Shown one piece after another: positions 63,859 to 64,000 of a DNA stretch of 64,000 nucleotides. Numbering within the stretch: the first letter of the stretch is position 1; each line of letters starts with the position of its first letter. The position numbers and the translations under genes are program-made. The notes below the pieces were generated by a model. That model ran no database searches. It was not told the DNA's origin and was given only the letters and a program-made list of their open reading frames with translations. This DNA is from Methylomusa anaerophila. Lineage in GTDB: Bacteria; Bacillota; Negativicutes; Sporomusales; Sporomusaceae. Where the stretch lies: positions 3,241,501 through 3,305,500 of the forward strand of contig NZ_AP018449.1 of assembly GCF_003966895.1 (NCBI RefSeq), read 5' to 3'.

Positions 63859-64000
63859 ATGGACAAAAAACCTATGTATGAAGGAAAAGCCAAGCAAGTA
63901 TATGCAACGGATAATCCCGATCAGTTATTAGTGTACTATAAGGATGACGCTACTGCGTTTAATGGTGAGAAACGCGGTACCATCGGCAATAAAGGTATTT
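63859..64000 (+). CDS. purC: SAICAR synthase (3' end outside window)
   Basis: The first 47 residues of PurC, which joins aspartate to CAIR. '[19 protein letters not shown]' and '[13 protein letters not shown]' are the family's N-terminal ATP-binding motifs. ATG 63859 lies 8 bases after GGGGGAG. Confidence 0.95.
   Translation, partial: MDKKPMYEGKAKQVYATDNPDQLLVYYKDDATAFNGEKRGTIGNKGI

Overview
The window looks like a chromosome segment of an anaerobic, spore-forming, motile Negativicute (Sporomusaceae-like; Sporomusa and Pelosinus relatives are the best guess). The evidence is a SASP spore gene, GerM and PdaB-like sporulation genes, motAB, a CIRCE-controlled groESL, pyruvate phosphate dikinase with its regulatory protein, futalosine-route menaquinone genes, and purine genes behind a riboswitch pair. 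Taxonomy is inferred from gene content only.

Region 1 (1-11.5 kb) is AT-rich accessory DNA. It starts inside a D5/P4-like primase-helicase gene. Then come an array of GTTAC repeats, a 22-bp-spaced iteron array just upstream of a two-gene replication/partition-like pair (RHH protein plus winged-helix initiator-like protein), a short tyrosine recombinase, an XRE regulator with a GTGTTA operator cluster, DUF960 and zinc-ribbon proteins, and a large serine recombinase. This is an integrated plasmid- or phage-like element whose left end lies outside the window. Directly after it sits a compact operon (7756-11470) encoding a nuclease-like effector, a small middle protein and a Rad50/SMC-like ATPase with a zinc hook. 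It is a candidate Lamassu/ABC-3C-type defence system and the best candidate for something undescribed.

Region 2 (11.8-32.4 kb) is housekeeping DNA: DUF255 thioredoxin-fold protein, ferritin, motAB, acpS-nnr-mazEF, ComEC-like lipoprotein/DUF3006, amidase/GerM, thiL-tsaE-tsaB-rimI, a SASP, tsaD followed by a DnaA-box cluster, a HisKA_2 kinase/ANTAR regulator pair, and groESL. Region 3 (32.6-46.7 kb) has a polysaccharide deacetylase, a probably acquired methyltransferase cassette, mqnE-mqnA-mqnC with an MTA-phosphorylase-like gene, guaA, PSRP-ppdK and an NCS2 permease. Region 4 (46.8-52.8 kb) has tRNA-Lys, a UbiB-like kinase, a seven-gene tRNA cluster that includes a visibly degenerate tRNA-Gly, and an MqsR-like/Panacea toxin-antitoxin pair. 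Region 5 (52.8-64 kb) has icd, ubiX, a cyclodeaminase, a frameshifted kdpD with kdpE, glnB-amt with a terminator-controlled leader, an NlpC/P60 hydrolase, YhcH, and purE-purC behind a tandem guanine-PRPP riboswitch.

Two themes cut across the window. A ~120-bp palindromic repeat with ends GAACTGCTTA/TAAGCAGTTC occurs in at least six near-full copies plus derivatives, including inside operons and within the tRNA cluster. And two genes (tsaB and the PSRP gene) appear to lack a canonical start codon, with ATC in the expected position.
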